Positions 9,009-18,108 of a stretch of DNA of 64,000 nucleotides are shown here, piece by piece. The first letter of the stretch is position 1. Every line of letters starts with the position of its first letter. Location of the stretch: the NCBI RefSeq assembly GCF_000613945.1, contig NZ_BAJY01000006.1:44371-108370 (forward strand), in the 5' to 3' direction. A program made the translations under genes and the position numbers. The notes beneath the pieces are model-generated. The model was given only the letters and a program-made list of their open reading frames with translations, ran no database searches and had not been told where the DNA came from. Source of the stretch: Prevotella falsenii DSM 22864 = JCM 15124. GTDB lineage: Bacteria > Bacteroidota > Bacteroidia > Bacteroidales > Bacteroidaceae.

Positions 9009-10214
9009 CTACTTCTTTCTCTGTATTTCCTCCACCTTCTTAAGTTTTCTGCGGTATATCCAAGCAACACCGTCATCTTCTAACATAATCGTTTTGTTTA
9101 TTTCTGTTGGCCAACCGTCCTTCCCTATACGTGTTTCACTGTGTGTCTTTGCCATTCTATCGGCTTCGGTCAGGGCAGTATCGGGTTCATATTCATAATC
9201 TTCCGCAACCGAATCCCATTCCGTTGAGTCCCATTCTGCAGTATCTGTATAAAGCGTATCAACCATTGCCGTATCGTCTTCATAATCGTAACTATCCACC
9301 GTATCGATTTCAACACTATCAACGGCAGCACCATATTCCCAGTCGCTTTCCCTATCGCTACTATAAACAGGAGTGGTATATTCTTCAAAATCGGAAATAT
9401 ACGTCCATTCGCCCTTCTTATTTTGGGTTGTCGTTGATGTAAAAAACTTCATTTCTCTGTTTGTTCCATCAAGCGGGCGTCCTTTCGTAACAGTACCTTC
9501 TGTCAGCGATGGATTGGCAAAGGTTTGAATTAAATCAAGCAGACTCGGTGCATATAAAATATAAAAATTGGCTAAGAACCGAATATTACTTTTATCCATT
9601 AAGCGCAAAACCTGCGCTGCATATCTATTGTAGCTGTATAAGGGGGTTGCCAATCTTGAAGCGTTTTCACCATAAACCAACTTTAATAGGACTTCAGACA
9701 AGTCAGGCAGCAAGTCTTCCGAATTGCTCACAACGTATGATTTCATATCGGAAGTAAAGGTAAGAATAAGCGGACGCTTTTTCAAAATATCAGCCGACCA
9801 GTGGTAAAACAAACTATCGGAAAACGATTCTATCTTCTTTTTGCTATAATTGACACTCTCTAAAAGGTCTACTTGCATGGTTGTAGTGAACGGAGAAACA
9901 TCTAAAACCGTTAAACGGACCTTACACGAAAGATTGGGTTCTCGCCTTTCTATTTCATTAGACAGGAGATTATCTCTTCCGATAATAGCGGTAAAGTCGA
10001 GCATTGTGTTTATCGAATCGGGGGTGCCGCTCTGTGTCTGCTCGAGTGAAAACTCGTAAACAGCAGACTGTCCTTTCTTAAACTTAGGGCTATAGCCGCT
10101 GTTCTTCTGTGCCCATAAGCCGTTGGCTACAAGCATTGTTATGATAGTTAAGAATATCCGCATCTTATTTTGTTGTTTCTTTATTGTTTTCATTTTGTCT
10201 GTTTCTTTAGTCAT
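9009..10214 (-). CDS. Secreted protein of unknown function, acidic tail (paralogue of the upstream gene)
   Basis: 401 residues. The first ATG at 10214 overlaps the upstream stop by 8 bases (ATGACTAA), suggesting coupled translation. The better signal peptide starts at residue 8 or 18 (MRIFLTIITMLVANGLWAQ). The mature protein starts with YSPKFKKGQSAVYEFSLEQ, which matches YLPDFKKGQTVIYEYLLKK in the upstream protein, so the two are tandem paralogues. Residues about 285-350 are dominated by Asp, Glu, Thr, Tyr and Ser. The last 50 residues (HSETRIGKDGWPTEINKTIM) are a predicted beta segment. No known domain was recognised; periplasm or surface is inferred. Confidence 0.7.
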   Translation of the reverse strand: MTKETDKMKTIKKQQNKMRIFLTIITMLVANGLWAQKNSGYSPKFKKGQSAVYEFSLEQTQSGTPDSINTMLDFTAIIGRDNLLSNEIERREPNLSCKVRLTVLDVSPFTTTMQVDLLESVNYSKKKIESFSDSLFYHWSADILKKRPLILTFTSDMKSYVVSNSEDLLPDLSEVLLKLVYGENASRLATPLYSYNRYAAQVLRLMDKSNIRFLANFYILYAPSLLDLIQTFANPSLTEGTVTKGRPLDGTNREMKFFTSTTTQNKKGEWTYISDFEEYTTPVYSSDRESDWEYGAAVDSVEIDTVDSYDYEDDTAMVDTLYTDTAEWDSTEWDSVAEDYEYEPDTALTEADRMAKTHSETRIGKDGWPTEINKTIMLEDDGVAWIYRRKLKKVEEIQRKK

Positions 10215-11252
10215 TGCGCCGCCTTAGTACTTGATAAATAGTGCCAACACCATTCGGATAGTTAATGATGACAGTATTTTCGTACTCCTTTAACCAACTT
10301 TTCTTATCCATTTTCACATCTATTATATTCTGAGCCTTGCACAACACACTCCAATCTTCGTATAATAGCGAGTCTTCGTCATCTGTTGCAATTGTATCCA
10401 TTTCGATATTATATCCTTCAACAGAGTCTACAACAACAGAATCCATATCGTTTATATATGTATCGTCGTAAATTTTGCGTAATTTAAAATACATATCCAT
10501 ATTCATTTTAAGGTTCAATTCTTTACCTTTACCTTTCGTTACATCGCTTACGAACTTAAATTTACCCTCTTCTTCCTTTAGTTCTCCTTCTTCCCGATGC
10601 CCATCTTCACAACGTAGGTGATAGGCTTCAGTAAAGACATTAAAGCCCGGTACAAACATAGAAAAGAAGATATTTATTGCATTTTCTCTCTGCATTGCTG
10701 CTATCAGCTCTTTATCATTCTCCTCATTTTCGTTCTCCAAAACAGAAAGTTTCTGCTTGCGAGCTTCAGCAATAAGTTGTCTGTACAACTCATCAGTGTT
10801 GATTACTACCCATTCACCTAACTTTCTTGACATCATCAAACGCAGTTTGAGACTCTTTACCAAGTTAATTATATCTAAGATTTCCTTTGCACTCTCATCT
10901 TTAATAATCTCTTTTGGCAAGCTACATCAATAAGTTTTAATTCCATAATATAGGCGTATGGTGTTGCTTCGAGTACTTTCAGCGAGAATTTATTTGATAT
11001 ATTGTCGCCGGTAGGAATCATTTTTACCATATCTATTAAATTAAATTCTCCCATAGAAGTTGCAAATGGAGAATTTAATTCCAGCCCATCAACAGTGGTA
11101 TTATCACTGTTTCGCTGATATGTCTTCTTCAATAAATACTCGTAAATTACAGTTTGCCCTTTCTTAAAATCGGGCAAATAAGTGTGTTTGTTTTGTGCCG
11201 ATGCCCAAAGAGTAGTGAGCAACAACAGTAACAATGTGGCAGTTCTTCGCAT
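10207..11252 (-). CDS. Secreted protein of unknown function, paralogue (frameshifted)
   Basis: It starts at 11252 with a signal peptide (MRRTATLLLLLLTTLWASAQ) and YLPDFKKGQTVIYEYLLKK. The frame is lost near 10915 and resumes in the next frame as LPKEIIKDESAKEILDIINL, then runs to 10207; one base is missing. Corrected length is about 348 residues. A Glu-rich segment (ENENEENDKEL) precedes a beta-rich C-terminal half with an acidic Asp/Ser stretch (DDEDSLLYEDW). It shares its N-terminal lead with the downstream gene. No function is assigned. A MITE-like element lies directly upstream. Confidence 0.7.
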
Positions 11253-11280
11253 ATTCTTATGATTTAATAAATTATAATCG

Positions 11281-11487
11281 CTGTTAAGTAGGTGTTCAAA
11301 ATTAAACGTATCTATATTGCTTTTATCTTTTATGCTTTCACTTTGCCATCGTCTTCACGTCTCTTTTCCGTCAGTCTGTCGCCTTTCATCAGTCGTGTAG
11401 CCCGCTACACTCTTTCTTCAAGACGGAAGACTAACTGGGAAATAGCCGTAAATACAATGTCAATTAATTATGAACACCTACTTACAG
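11281..11487. mobile_element. MITE-like element with 24-bp terminal inverted repeats
   Basis: The left end CTGTTAAGTAGGTGTTCAAA continues to 11305. The right end, at 11464-11487, reads CTGTAAGTAGGTGTTCATAA as its reverse complement, so the two match over about 24 bp with one indel and one mismatch. The 207-bp body has no coding capacity and contains a short palindrome GTGTAGCCCGCTACAC. No clear target-site duplication was found. It lies between divergent genes. The rest of the 11253-11666 gap holds only the promoter of the M48 gene. Confidence 0.75.
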
Positions 11488-11599
11488 TTTTGTAACTTTT
11501 ATACTGCAAATTTATTTATTCTTAGTTAAATAAACAAATTATAAGAGATTTGTTTTTACAAAAAAGCAGCAAAGGCAACGTTCTTAGCGAAAAAGTTCG

Positions 11600-11607
11600 T
11601 ACTTTCG
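11600..11607 (+). promoter_or_regulatory. Bacteroidetes -7-like promoter of the M48 gene
   Basis: TACTTTCG, one mismatch from TAnnTTTG, 60 bases upstream of the ATG at 11667. Confidence 0.45.
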
Positions 11608-11666
11608 CAACCAAAATAAACAGAGAAGGCTGCACGACAGCCAAGATATTTAAAAGAAAAGAAAAG

Positions 11667-12483
11667 ATGAAAAAGATTAAGTATTTAGTGATGACCGTCG
11701 TTATCGCCACGCTTGCCGCATGCGGAACTACTTCCACTGTACCCCTTACGGGGCGCGCACGCCAAATTAGCATAAGCGATGCAGAACTCCTTAGCTTAAG
11801 CAAAACGCAGTATGCAAAGTTTATGTCGAGCACAAAGAAATCGACAAACACAAAGAATACACAAATGGTAACACGCGTTGGGCGCAAACTTGCCAATGCC
11901 GTAGAAACCTATTTGCGCAATAACGGCTATGCAAACGAAGTAAAAAACTTCCAATGGGAATTTAATCTTGTGCAGGACAAACAAGCCAATGCTTTCTGTA
12001 TGCCGGGCGGCAAAATCGTTGTTTACGAAGGTTTGTTGCCCTATACACAAAACGAAGCGAGCCTTGCCATCGTGTTAGGGCACGAAATAGCGCACGCAGT
12101 AGCAAAGCACAGTGCCGAACAAATAACAAAGCAGAAAAACCAAAGCGTTGGCACGGCTATTTTAGGAACGGTGCTAAACTCTACTGTTGGTAGCGGTACC
12201 GGCGATATTGTAAGTTCGGTAGCCTCAACAGGCTTATCGCTTCTGAACCTGAAGTATAGCAGAAAGAACGAGAAAGAAGCCGACTATATGGGACTTATCT
12301 TTGCTGCCATGGCAGGTTACGACCCTCAAAACGCCATTCCCTTTTGGCAACGTATGCTGCTTCGTCGAAAGGTGCGCCAATGGAGTTCCTGAGCAGCCAC
12401 CCTTCTGACGCCAACCGCATTAAGAACATTCAAGCTGGCTGCCCGAAGCAATGAAATACTATCAAGCAAGCAAAAGGAGATAA
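11667..12483 (+). CDS. M48 family zinc metalloprotease lipoprotein (two frameshifts at the C-terminus)
   Basis: The start at 11667 gives a lipoprotein signal peptide (MKKIKYLVMTVVIATLAACG, with the lipidated Cys after AA). The catalytic motif is VLGHEIAHAVAKHSAEQ with the third zinc ligand in EKEADYMG, the BepA/LoiP type of periplasmic M48 peptidase for envelope protein quality control. The frame is lost near 12353 and again near 12432. In the other frames the sequence continues SKGAPMEFLSSHPSDANRI and WLPEAMKYYQASKRR to a stop at 12481-12483. SSHPSDANRI is the conserved M48 ending, so a missing base at each place is likely. Corrected length is about 272 residues. Confidence 0.85.
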
Positions 12484-12526
12484 AGCTCTGTAACAAACCC
12501 TTTGCATAGCGAAAAGCGAGCAATAA

Positions 12527-12707
12527 GAGTGTAAATGTTTTTCGTAAATGTATTTAGCACTTAACCATCTCGCTATCAACATATTGCAAAACCTATTGTT
12601 TTGCGTTCCGAAAGCGGCTGTTTTGCACTGTAAAAGCGTAGGCTTTGCGCTGCAAAACAGCCGCTTTCGCAATGCCAAAACGCAACTACCACTTTTTAAA
12701 GAAATAA
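12527..12707. repeat. Dispersed 22-bp-period palindromic repeat, AAAA-N7-TTTTG family, copy R2
   Basis: Units start at 12588, 12610, 12632 and 12654. Cores: CCTATTG, GCGGCTG, GCGTAGG, CAGCCGC. Cores 2 and 4 are exact reverse complements but differ from those in R1 and R3. The left flank (from GTGTAAAT at about 12531) and the right flank (CACTTTTTAAAG) align with the other copies. It lies between the convergent M48 and DUF2023 genes. The rest of 12484-13001 has a weak hairpin at about 12894 and no gene that I can support. Confidence 0.85.
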
Positions 12708-12892
12708 TCTTTACAAGGTCGGAGGTATTTCTGCATATTAGTTTAAAGGTTCGCAGGAAACATAGAGGAAAAAGAAATTATAGGGAAACTTGCCGTTCTT
12801 TCGGTGCTATGAACGTGATAAATTGTTCCTCTACTCGCCAACGTACATTACAAAAACCTATTGGGGACGAAGAAAAGACAAAAGAAAAGGCT

Positions 12893-12916
12893 GACTTCAC
12901 AGCCAGCCTTAATCCT
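12893..12916. terminator. Possible bidirectional terminator hairpin
   Basis: AAGGCTG and CAGCC(AG)CCTT form a short stem with a 6-base loop between two convergent genes. The stem is imperfect and there is no strong T-run. Confidence 0.35.
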
Positions 12917-13001
12917 ATACAAAAACATTATGAAATAATTTTATTTCGCGAACAAGATTTTCATTACTAACCTTGGTATGGCCTCTACCATAACCATAGT
13001 A

Positions 13002-13337
13002 TTATTGTACTCGGTTGCAAGTGCGGCACTTTCTTTCGCAATAGCGTTCGCACTGCACACGAATGTCATATCCAAGCATTGCCCCCAGTATGAAATCCTC
13101 CTCCGGGGTAAGCTGATTTAGCGGCTTGGTTACGAATAAGCGTATAGCATCTAAACATTCCTTGCGCCCGAAGAACAGGTTTAAACTGCTGTTTCCGACC
13201 GGCTGAATAATGAAAGGTATCTGCTGACTATGAAGACGTGCGGTAACAAAGTCTTCATACTTCTTGTTGAAAGTATAAAGCACCATCTGCCGTACTCCCT
13301 TCTTGAACTCATAAATATGGTTCAATAAGACTTTCAT
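13002..13337 (-). CDS. DUF2023 family protein, flavodoxin partner
   Basis: I start at 13337 (MKVLLNHIYEFKKGVRQMVL), the conserved start of this family, not the longer frame at 13358. About 111 residues. The core is LVLYT-like followed by a PEEDFILGAMLGYD segment, then a C-terminal Cys cluster, CERYCERKCRTC, that could bind metal or a cluster. DUF2023 genes are regularly next to flavodoxin in Bacteroidetes, as here, 57 bases after the flavodoxin stop on the same strand. The function is unknown; a redox or partner role with flavodoxin is inferred from context. Confidence 0.8.
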   Translation of the reverse strand: MKVLLNHIYEFKKGVRQMVLYTFNKKYEDFVTARLHSQQIPFIIQPVGNSSLNLFFGRKECLDAIRLFVTKPLNQLTPEEDFILGAMLGYDIRVQCERYCERKCRTCNRVQ

Positions 13338-13394
13338 ATCGGCTGCCATTCCTTCCATTATATATAAAATACTTAGATGCTATCTAAATTTTTA

Positions 13395-13883
13395 TTATAA
13401 AGAACCTTTAATGCTGTTCAACCAAGCATCGATTCTTCCTTCGGTTAAGTCGTCTTCGTTTACATCGTCGAGTGCAAGACCGATGAATTCGCCGTCTACA
13501 ACTGCATCGCTATCGTCGAATGTATAACCTTCGGTAGGTACGCTTCCGATGATTTTTGCGCCTTGGGCAGCATCGTAAATTTCTTTCATAGCACCGCAGA
13601 AAGTGTCAGAATAAGACTCGCTATCGCCACAACCGAAAAGTGCCACAGTCTTGTTTGAAAGGTCTGCTTCCTTCAAAACGTTTAAACCATCGTACCAATC
13701 GTCTTGCAATTCACCTGCTCCCCAAGTAGAAGTACCAAGGATAAGGTTGTCGTAATTAGCAATAGTATCGGCAGAAAAATCTGTAACGTTAATAGCCTCT
13801 ACACCTAATTTCTCTGCAATGGTGTTTGCAATATTCTCACATGTACCGGTTGATGAACCGAAAACTACTATTGTACTCTTCAT
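13395..13883 (-). CDS. fldA: Flavodoxin
   Basis: The start at 13883 gives MKSTIVVFGSSTGTCENIAN, with the FMN phosphate-binding loop SSTGTCE. TSTWGAGELQDDWYDG is the 50s loop and GCGDSESYSDTFCGAM the 90s loop. About 162 residues; the insertion in the fifth strand makes it long-chain. It is a soluble one-electron carrier that can replace ferredoxin and often works under iron limitation. The longer frame to 14018 would cover the promoter TATCTTTG at 13923-13930 and is rejected. The DUF2023 gene follows. Confidence 0.92.
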   Translation of the reverse strand: MKSTIVVFGSSTGTCENIANTIAEKLGVEAINVTDFSADTIANYDNLILGTSTWGAGELQDDWYDGLNVLKEADLSNKTVALFGCGDSESYSDTFCGAMKEIYDAAQGAKIIGSVPTEGYTFDDSDAVVDGEFIGLALDDVNEDDLTEGRIDAWLNSIKGSL

Positions 13884-13922
13884 TTTTGTATTAATTTTGT
13901 TACTATTGTTTTGTTTACGTTT

Positions 13923-13930
13923 GCAAAGAT
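13923..13930 (-). promoter_or_regulatory. Bacteroidetes -7 promoter of flavodoxin
   Basis: TATCTTTG on the minus strand, 40 bases upstream of the ATG at 13883. Confidence 0.6.
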
Positions 13931-14127
13931 AGGGAGTTTTATTTTTTCGTGCAATACCTAAAAATAGGGGTTCTTGCAAAATACCTACTTTTAAGTAGTG
14001 GTTTATTAGGTTTAACACAACTTTTTCTGTGAGAAAAGAAGCAACAAACGGGCTTTAATATTTTTATTTCACATTCATTAAAGAAATTGAAGTAAAACAC
14101 CTAAACAAAGTTAGTAAAACGCAAAAA

Positions 14128-14171
14128 AGATGGTAGCGCAAAATGTTTTCGCATTCTACGCTACCATCTTC
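14128..14171 (-). terminator. Terminator of the nad operon
   Basis: A perfect 12-bp stem (AAGATGGTAGCG with CGCTACCATCTT) and a 20-base loop, about 50 bases beyond the nadC stop. On the minus strand it is followed by a TTTTTTGCG run. Confidence 0.75.
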
Positions 14172-14219
14172 TATCATAAGAAATAGCCATTTACACTATT
14201 TCCGAATACCTATTATATG

Positions 14220-15094
14220 CTATTTTACCACAAGTTTATCGCTTCCTGCAGCTTTAAAACTCATATCCAATCCCTTTACGCTATGCGTGAGTGCGCCAAA
14301 AGAGATGAAATCGACACCTGCTTTTGCATACGGTATCATGGTTTCGTAGGTTATTCCGCCACTCGATTCGGTTTCGCAACGCCCCGCAACTATGTCTACC
14401 GCCTTTCGAGTCTCTTCGGGTGTGAAGTTATCGAACATGATACGGTCGCAGCCTTCCGCCAATACCTCGTCGAGTTCTTTGAAATTGCGCACTTCGCACT
14501 CTATTTTCAAGTTCTTGCCTTTCTCCTTGCAATAGGCTTTTGCACGAGAAATAGCGTTGTGAACCCCACCGCAGAAGTCTATGTGGTTGTCTTTCAAGAG
14601 TATCATATCGAAAAGTCCGATACGATGGTTCATACCTCCGCCGATATGAACAGCCTCTTTTTCAAGCATTCGCATACCCGGGGTGGTCTTGCGAGTGTCT
14701 AAAACACGTGTTTTGTGCCTGCATCGATAAGGGCTTGTTGGTATTTGTGGGTCATAGTGGCTATACCACTCATGCGTTGAAGTATGTTGAGCATTAAGCG
14801 TTCTGTCTGCAAAAGACTTTGTTCGCGCCCCTTCACGCTCATAACAATATCGCCGGGCTTTACGTGTGCGCCGTCTTCGATATACACTTCTACCACGAGT
14901 TCGGGGTCGAAGCGATGGAAAACACGCTTTGCAATGTCTACTCCGGCAAATATTCCTTCTTCTTTTATCAGCAATTTGCTTTCGCCCATGGCGTCGGCAG
15001 GTATGCAACAAAGGGTTGTATGGTCGCCATCGCCAATATCTTCGCTAAAGGCAAGGTCGATTAATCTATCGTTTAACTCTTCTACTTGTAACAT
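14220..15094 (-). CDS. nadC: Nicotinate-nucleotide pyrophosphorylase, carboxylating (frameshifted)
   Basis: It converts quinolinate and PRPP to nicotinate mononucleotide, CO2 and PPi. The N-terminal half has EDIGDGDHTTLCCIP, ERLMLNILQRMSGIAT and the start of the substrate-binding TRK region. The frame is lost near 14702 after DAGTKHVF, and the next frame resumes RVLDTRKTTPGMR, the conserved TRKTTPGLR motif. It then continues through GGGMNHRIGLFDMILLKDNH, MFDNFTPEE and ESSGGI to 14220. Corrected length is about 291 residues, typical for NadC. It is last in a nadB-nadA-nadC operon, 41 bases after nadA. Confidence 0.93.
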
Positions 15095-15135
15095 ATCGTT
15101 ATAATATAAATAGGTGAAAAACGGATTGCAGCGTA

Positions 15136-16128
15136 CTACAAGCCAAGTTTCTTTGATATTTCCAACATCTTATTGATAGGACGCACAGCCTTTTCCGCTA
15201 TCTTAGGATCTACCTCTATCGCGGGCCATTCGTATTTAATGCAATTATATAGTTTCCTCATTGTAATGAGTTTCATGTAGTTACATTCGTTGCAGGCATG
15301 CGGTTCTTCGTTCGATGGCGCAGGAATGAAGGTCTTTTGCGGTGCAGATTTCTGCATTTCGTGGAGTATGCCCACCTCGGTAACGACAATAAACTTTTGT
15401 GCGTCGTCGTTGATGCTGAACTTCAGCAAAGCAGCCGTACTGCCCACCTTGTCGGCAAGTGCAGCTACTTCGCCCGTACATTCGGGGTGTGCCAACACCT
15501 TAGCATCGGGGTGTTGCTGTTTCAGCAGCTTAATGCCTTCCGCTGAAAAGCGTTCGTGCACATGGCAACCACCGTCCCAAAGCAGCATATTGCGCCCTGT
15601 GATACGGTTGATGTAGCCTCCGAGGTTCTTGTCGGGACCGAAAATAATCTTTGTATCTTTCGGAAACGACTCCACAACCTGGCATGCGTTGCTACTGGTA
15701 ACAACAACGTCGGTGAGCGATTTTGTTGCTGCCGTAGTGTTTACATAGCTTATTACGGTGTGGTCGGGGTGAGCTTTCACAAACTTCTCGAACGTATCGG
15801 TGGGACAACTCTCTGCCAACGAACAAGAAGCGTTAAGGTCCGGCACAAGAATAGTTTTATCGGGGCAAAGTATTTTGTTGGTTTCGCCCATGAAATGCAC
15901 ACCGCACATTACGATAATATCGGCATCGGTAGTGGCTGCTTTCTGTGCAAGGGCAAGGCTGTCGCCTACGAAATCCGCCAAATCTTGTACTTCCGCATCT
16001 GTGTAATAATGTGCCATTATCACGGCGTTTTTCTCTTTACACATACGCTTTATTTCTGCTTTGATGTCTGTGTTGGCAGGGATTGGTTCGTCAATAAAAC
16101 CCAGTTCGCTCCATTTCTTGTCTATCAT
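15136..16128 (-). CDS. nadA: Quinolinate synthase
   Basis: It condenses iminoaspartate with dihydroxyacetone phosphate to quinolinate, using a [4Fe-4S] cluster. 330 residues in three related domains: AVIMAHYYTDAEVQDLADFVGDS (AHYYxxxEVQ), VMCGVHFMGETNKILCPDK, HPDHTVISYVNTTAATK, VLAHPECTGEV, and CNECNYMKL near the end. Three conserved Cys (in VMCGV, the ECT of HPECTGEV, and HACNECNYM) fit the cluster ligands. It sits between nadB (31-base gap) and nadC. Confidence 0.96.
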   Translation of the reverse strand: MIDKKWSELGFIDEPIPANTDIKAEIKRMCKEKNAVIMAHYYTDAEVQDLADFVGDSLALAQKAATTDADIIVMCGVHFMGETNKILCPDKTILVPDLNASCSLAESCPTDTFEKFVKAHPDHTVISYVNTTAATKSLTDVVVTSSNACQVVESFPKDTKIIFGPDKNLGGYINRITGRNMLLWDGGCHVHERFSAEGIKLLKQQHPDAKVLAHPECTGEVAALADKVGSTAALLKFSINDDAQKFIVVTEVGILHEMQKSAPQKTFIPAPSNEEPHACNECNYMKLITMRKLYNCIKYEWPAIEVDPKIAEKAVRPINKMLEISKKLGL

Positions 16129-16159
16129 ATCTTATAATGTTAATTGTATTTCCTTATAG

Positions 16160-17758
16160 TCAGTCTTTGTTTTGCGGGTCGTTGGCATGCTTCGGATAGT
16201 CTATCGTATAGTGCAATCCACGACTTTCCTTGCGTGCTATTGCCTGACGGGTGATAAGATAGCCTACGTTTATCATGTTTCGCAGCTCGCAAATATCCTT
16301 CGTTGCCTTCACTTGCTTAAAGAGGTTTTCGGTTTCTTCGTAAAGAAGGTCGAGCCTATCCCATGCACGTTTCAAACGTAAGTTGCTTCTCACAATGCCA
16401 ACATAGTTGCTCATGATTTCGCCTACTTCCTTAACACTTTGCGTTATCAGCACTCGTTCTTCGTAAGTAGGCGTACCGGTATCGTCCCATTCGGGTATGT
16501 TGGTGTTGAACTGACAGCTATCAATAATGCTAAGAGAGTGTTCTGCAGCAAATTTAGCATAGACTACGGCTTCGACAAGCGAATTGCTTGCCAAACGATT
16601 GCCGCCATGCAAGCCTGTGCAGGAACATTCGCCAACGGCATAAAGTCGCTTTATCGTGCTTTCGCCGTTCAGGTCTACTTTTATACCGCCACACATATAG
16701 TGGGCACTGGGGCACACGGGGATATACTCTTTGGTTATGTCGATGCCCAAGCTAAGACACTTTGCATAGATGTGTGGAAAGTGTTTTCGGGTTTCATCGG
16801 CATTCTTGTGCGTTACATCAAGGCAGACATGGGCAAGTCCGTGTATCTTCATTTCTTGGTCGATAGCCCTTGCCACAATATCGCGGGGGGCGAGCGAAAG
16901 TCGTTCGTCGTACTTCTGCATGAACTCTTCTCCGTTCGGGAGACGAAGAATGCCGCCATAGCCACGCATTGCTTCGGTTATCAAGAAAGCGGGACGGGTT
17001 TCTTTCGGATTGTAAAGCACCGTAGGATGAAACTGCACAAACTCCATATCGGCAACAGTTCCTTTTGCTCTATACACCATTGCGACGCCGTCTCCGGTGG
17101 CTATACCGGGGTTTGACGTCGTACCATAAACCGCTCCGCAACCACCTGTTGCCATAACCGTAACTTTACTTAAATAGGTATCTATCTTCTGTGTGGCAGG
17201 ATTTAAGATGTATGCGCCATAACATTCAATGTTCGGTGTACGGCGTGTTACTTCAATTCCAAGGTGGTGCTGCGTAATTATTTCTACGGCATAATGGTTT
17301 TCGAGCACCGTTATGTTCTCGTTGCTGCGCACTGCTGCCATTAGTCCGCGTTGTATTTCGGCTCCTGTGTCGTCGGCATGATGAAGTATGCGGAACTCGC
17401 TATGTCCGCCTTCGCGGTGTAAATCGTATGCGCCCTCGTTGTTCTTATCGAAGTTTATGCCCCAATTCACAAGGTCGCTGATAGCCTGCGGGGCATTGCG
17501 AACAACGTGTTCCACCGCCTGCGGGTCGGAAATAAAGTCGCCTGCCACCATCGTATCGGCTATATGTTTATCGAAATTATCTACCGGCAAATTGGTAACA
17601 GAGGCTATACCGCCTTGTGCTTTTGTTGTATTTGCTTCATCAAGAGTGGTTTTGCACACCAATACAACTTTCCATTTACCGCTGTTTGCTACGCGAAGAG
17701 CATAGCTCATTCCGGCAATACCGCCGCCTATGACAAGAATATCTGACTTATGTATCAT
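16160..17758 (-). CDS. nadB: L-aspartate oxidase
   Basis: A flavoenzyme that oxidises L-aspartate to iminoaspartate, the first step of de novo NAD synthesis; in an anaerobe fumarate would be the acceptor. 532 residues: an N-terminal FAD dinucleotide fold (ILVIGGGIAGMSYALRVA), TKAQGGIASV, HREGGHSEFRILHHADDTG, the active-site region EFVQFHPTVLYNP, HYMCGGIKVDLNGEST, YAVGECSCTGLHGGNRLASN, and a C-terminal helical domain. It is first in nadB-nadA-nadC, with a TACTTTTG promoter at 17788-17795. Confidence 0.96.
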   Translation of the reverse strand: MIHKSDILVIGGGIAGMSYALRVANSGKWKVVLVCKTTLDEANTTKAQGGIASVTNLPVDNFDKHIADTMVAGDFISDPQAVEHVVRNAPQAISDLVNWGINFDKNNEGAYDLHREGGHSEFRILHHADDTGAEIQRGLMAAVRSNENITVLENHYAVEIITQHHLGIEVTRRTPNIECYGAYILNPATQKIDTYLSKVTVMATGGCGAVYGTTSNPGIATGDGVAMVYRAKGTVADMEFVQFHPTVLYNPKETRPAFLITEAMRGYGGILRLPNGEEFMQKYDERLSLAPRDIVARAIDQEMKIHGLAHVCLDVTHKNADETRKHFPHIYAKCLSLGIDITKEYIPVCPSAHYMCGGIKVDLNGESTIKRLYAVGECSCTGLHGGNRLASNSLVEAVVYAKFAAEHSLSIIDSCQFNTNIPEWDDTGTPTYEERVLITQSVKEVGEIMSNYVGIVRSNLRLKRAWDRLDLLYEETENLFKQVKATKDICELRNMINVGYLITRQAIARKESRGLHYTIDYPKHANDPQNKD

Positions 17759-17787
17759 GCTAATATTGCTGTTCTTTTGAATTAATG

Positions 17788-17795
17788 CAAAAGTA
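17788..17795 (-). promoter_or_regulatory. Bacteroidetes -7 promoter of the nad operon
   Basis: TACTTTTG on the minus strand, about 30 bases upstream of nadB. Confidence 0.55.
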
Positions 17796-17892
17796 ATAAT
17801 ATTTTCTTAAATATGCCAACACGAAGTCTTTTTACTTAGAATTAAATTGCTTGGAAATACGTGAGCATTTTATACTTGCTGCGCATTCTCTC

Positions 17893-17967
17893 AAAATTGT
17901 CTTATAAGACAATTTTAATTCTCCTATAAGACAATTTCAATTCTCTTATAAGACAATTTTACACCTC
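17893..17967. repeat. 22-bp-period palindromic array, TTATAAGA family, A4
   Basis: A 24-bp perfect palindrome at 17893-17916 (AATTGTCTTATAAGACAATT with two more pairs on each side) opens the array. TATAAGACAATTT recurs in units starting at 17902, 17924 and 17946, exactly 22 bp apart, joined by AATTCTC. It lies in the 350-base gap between nadB and the subtilase gene; nothing else but the nadB promoter is seen there. Confidence 0.85.
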
Positions 17968-18108
17968 TGCAAACTCCTGATTATCAACGAGTTACAAGAG
18001 TGCATTTTTAGCCCCTGAAAAAGAGGAAATCGGTGCGTGAAAAAGACACTTTTTATCTTGCTGAAACCACGTCATGCCGGCAAAGAAATAAAAGGGATTT
18101 GGCATAGC

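Noticed and set aside
13002..13060. Frameshift at the Cys-rich end of the DUF2023 protein
   Set aside because: The CERYCERKCRTC ending is compatible with the family and the other frame offers no conserved continuation.
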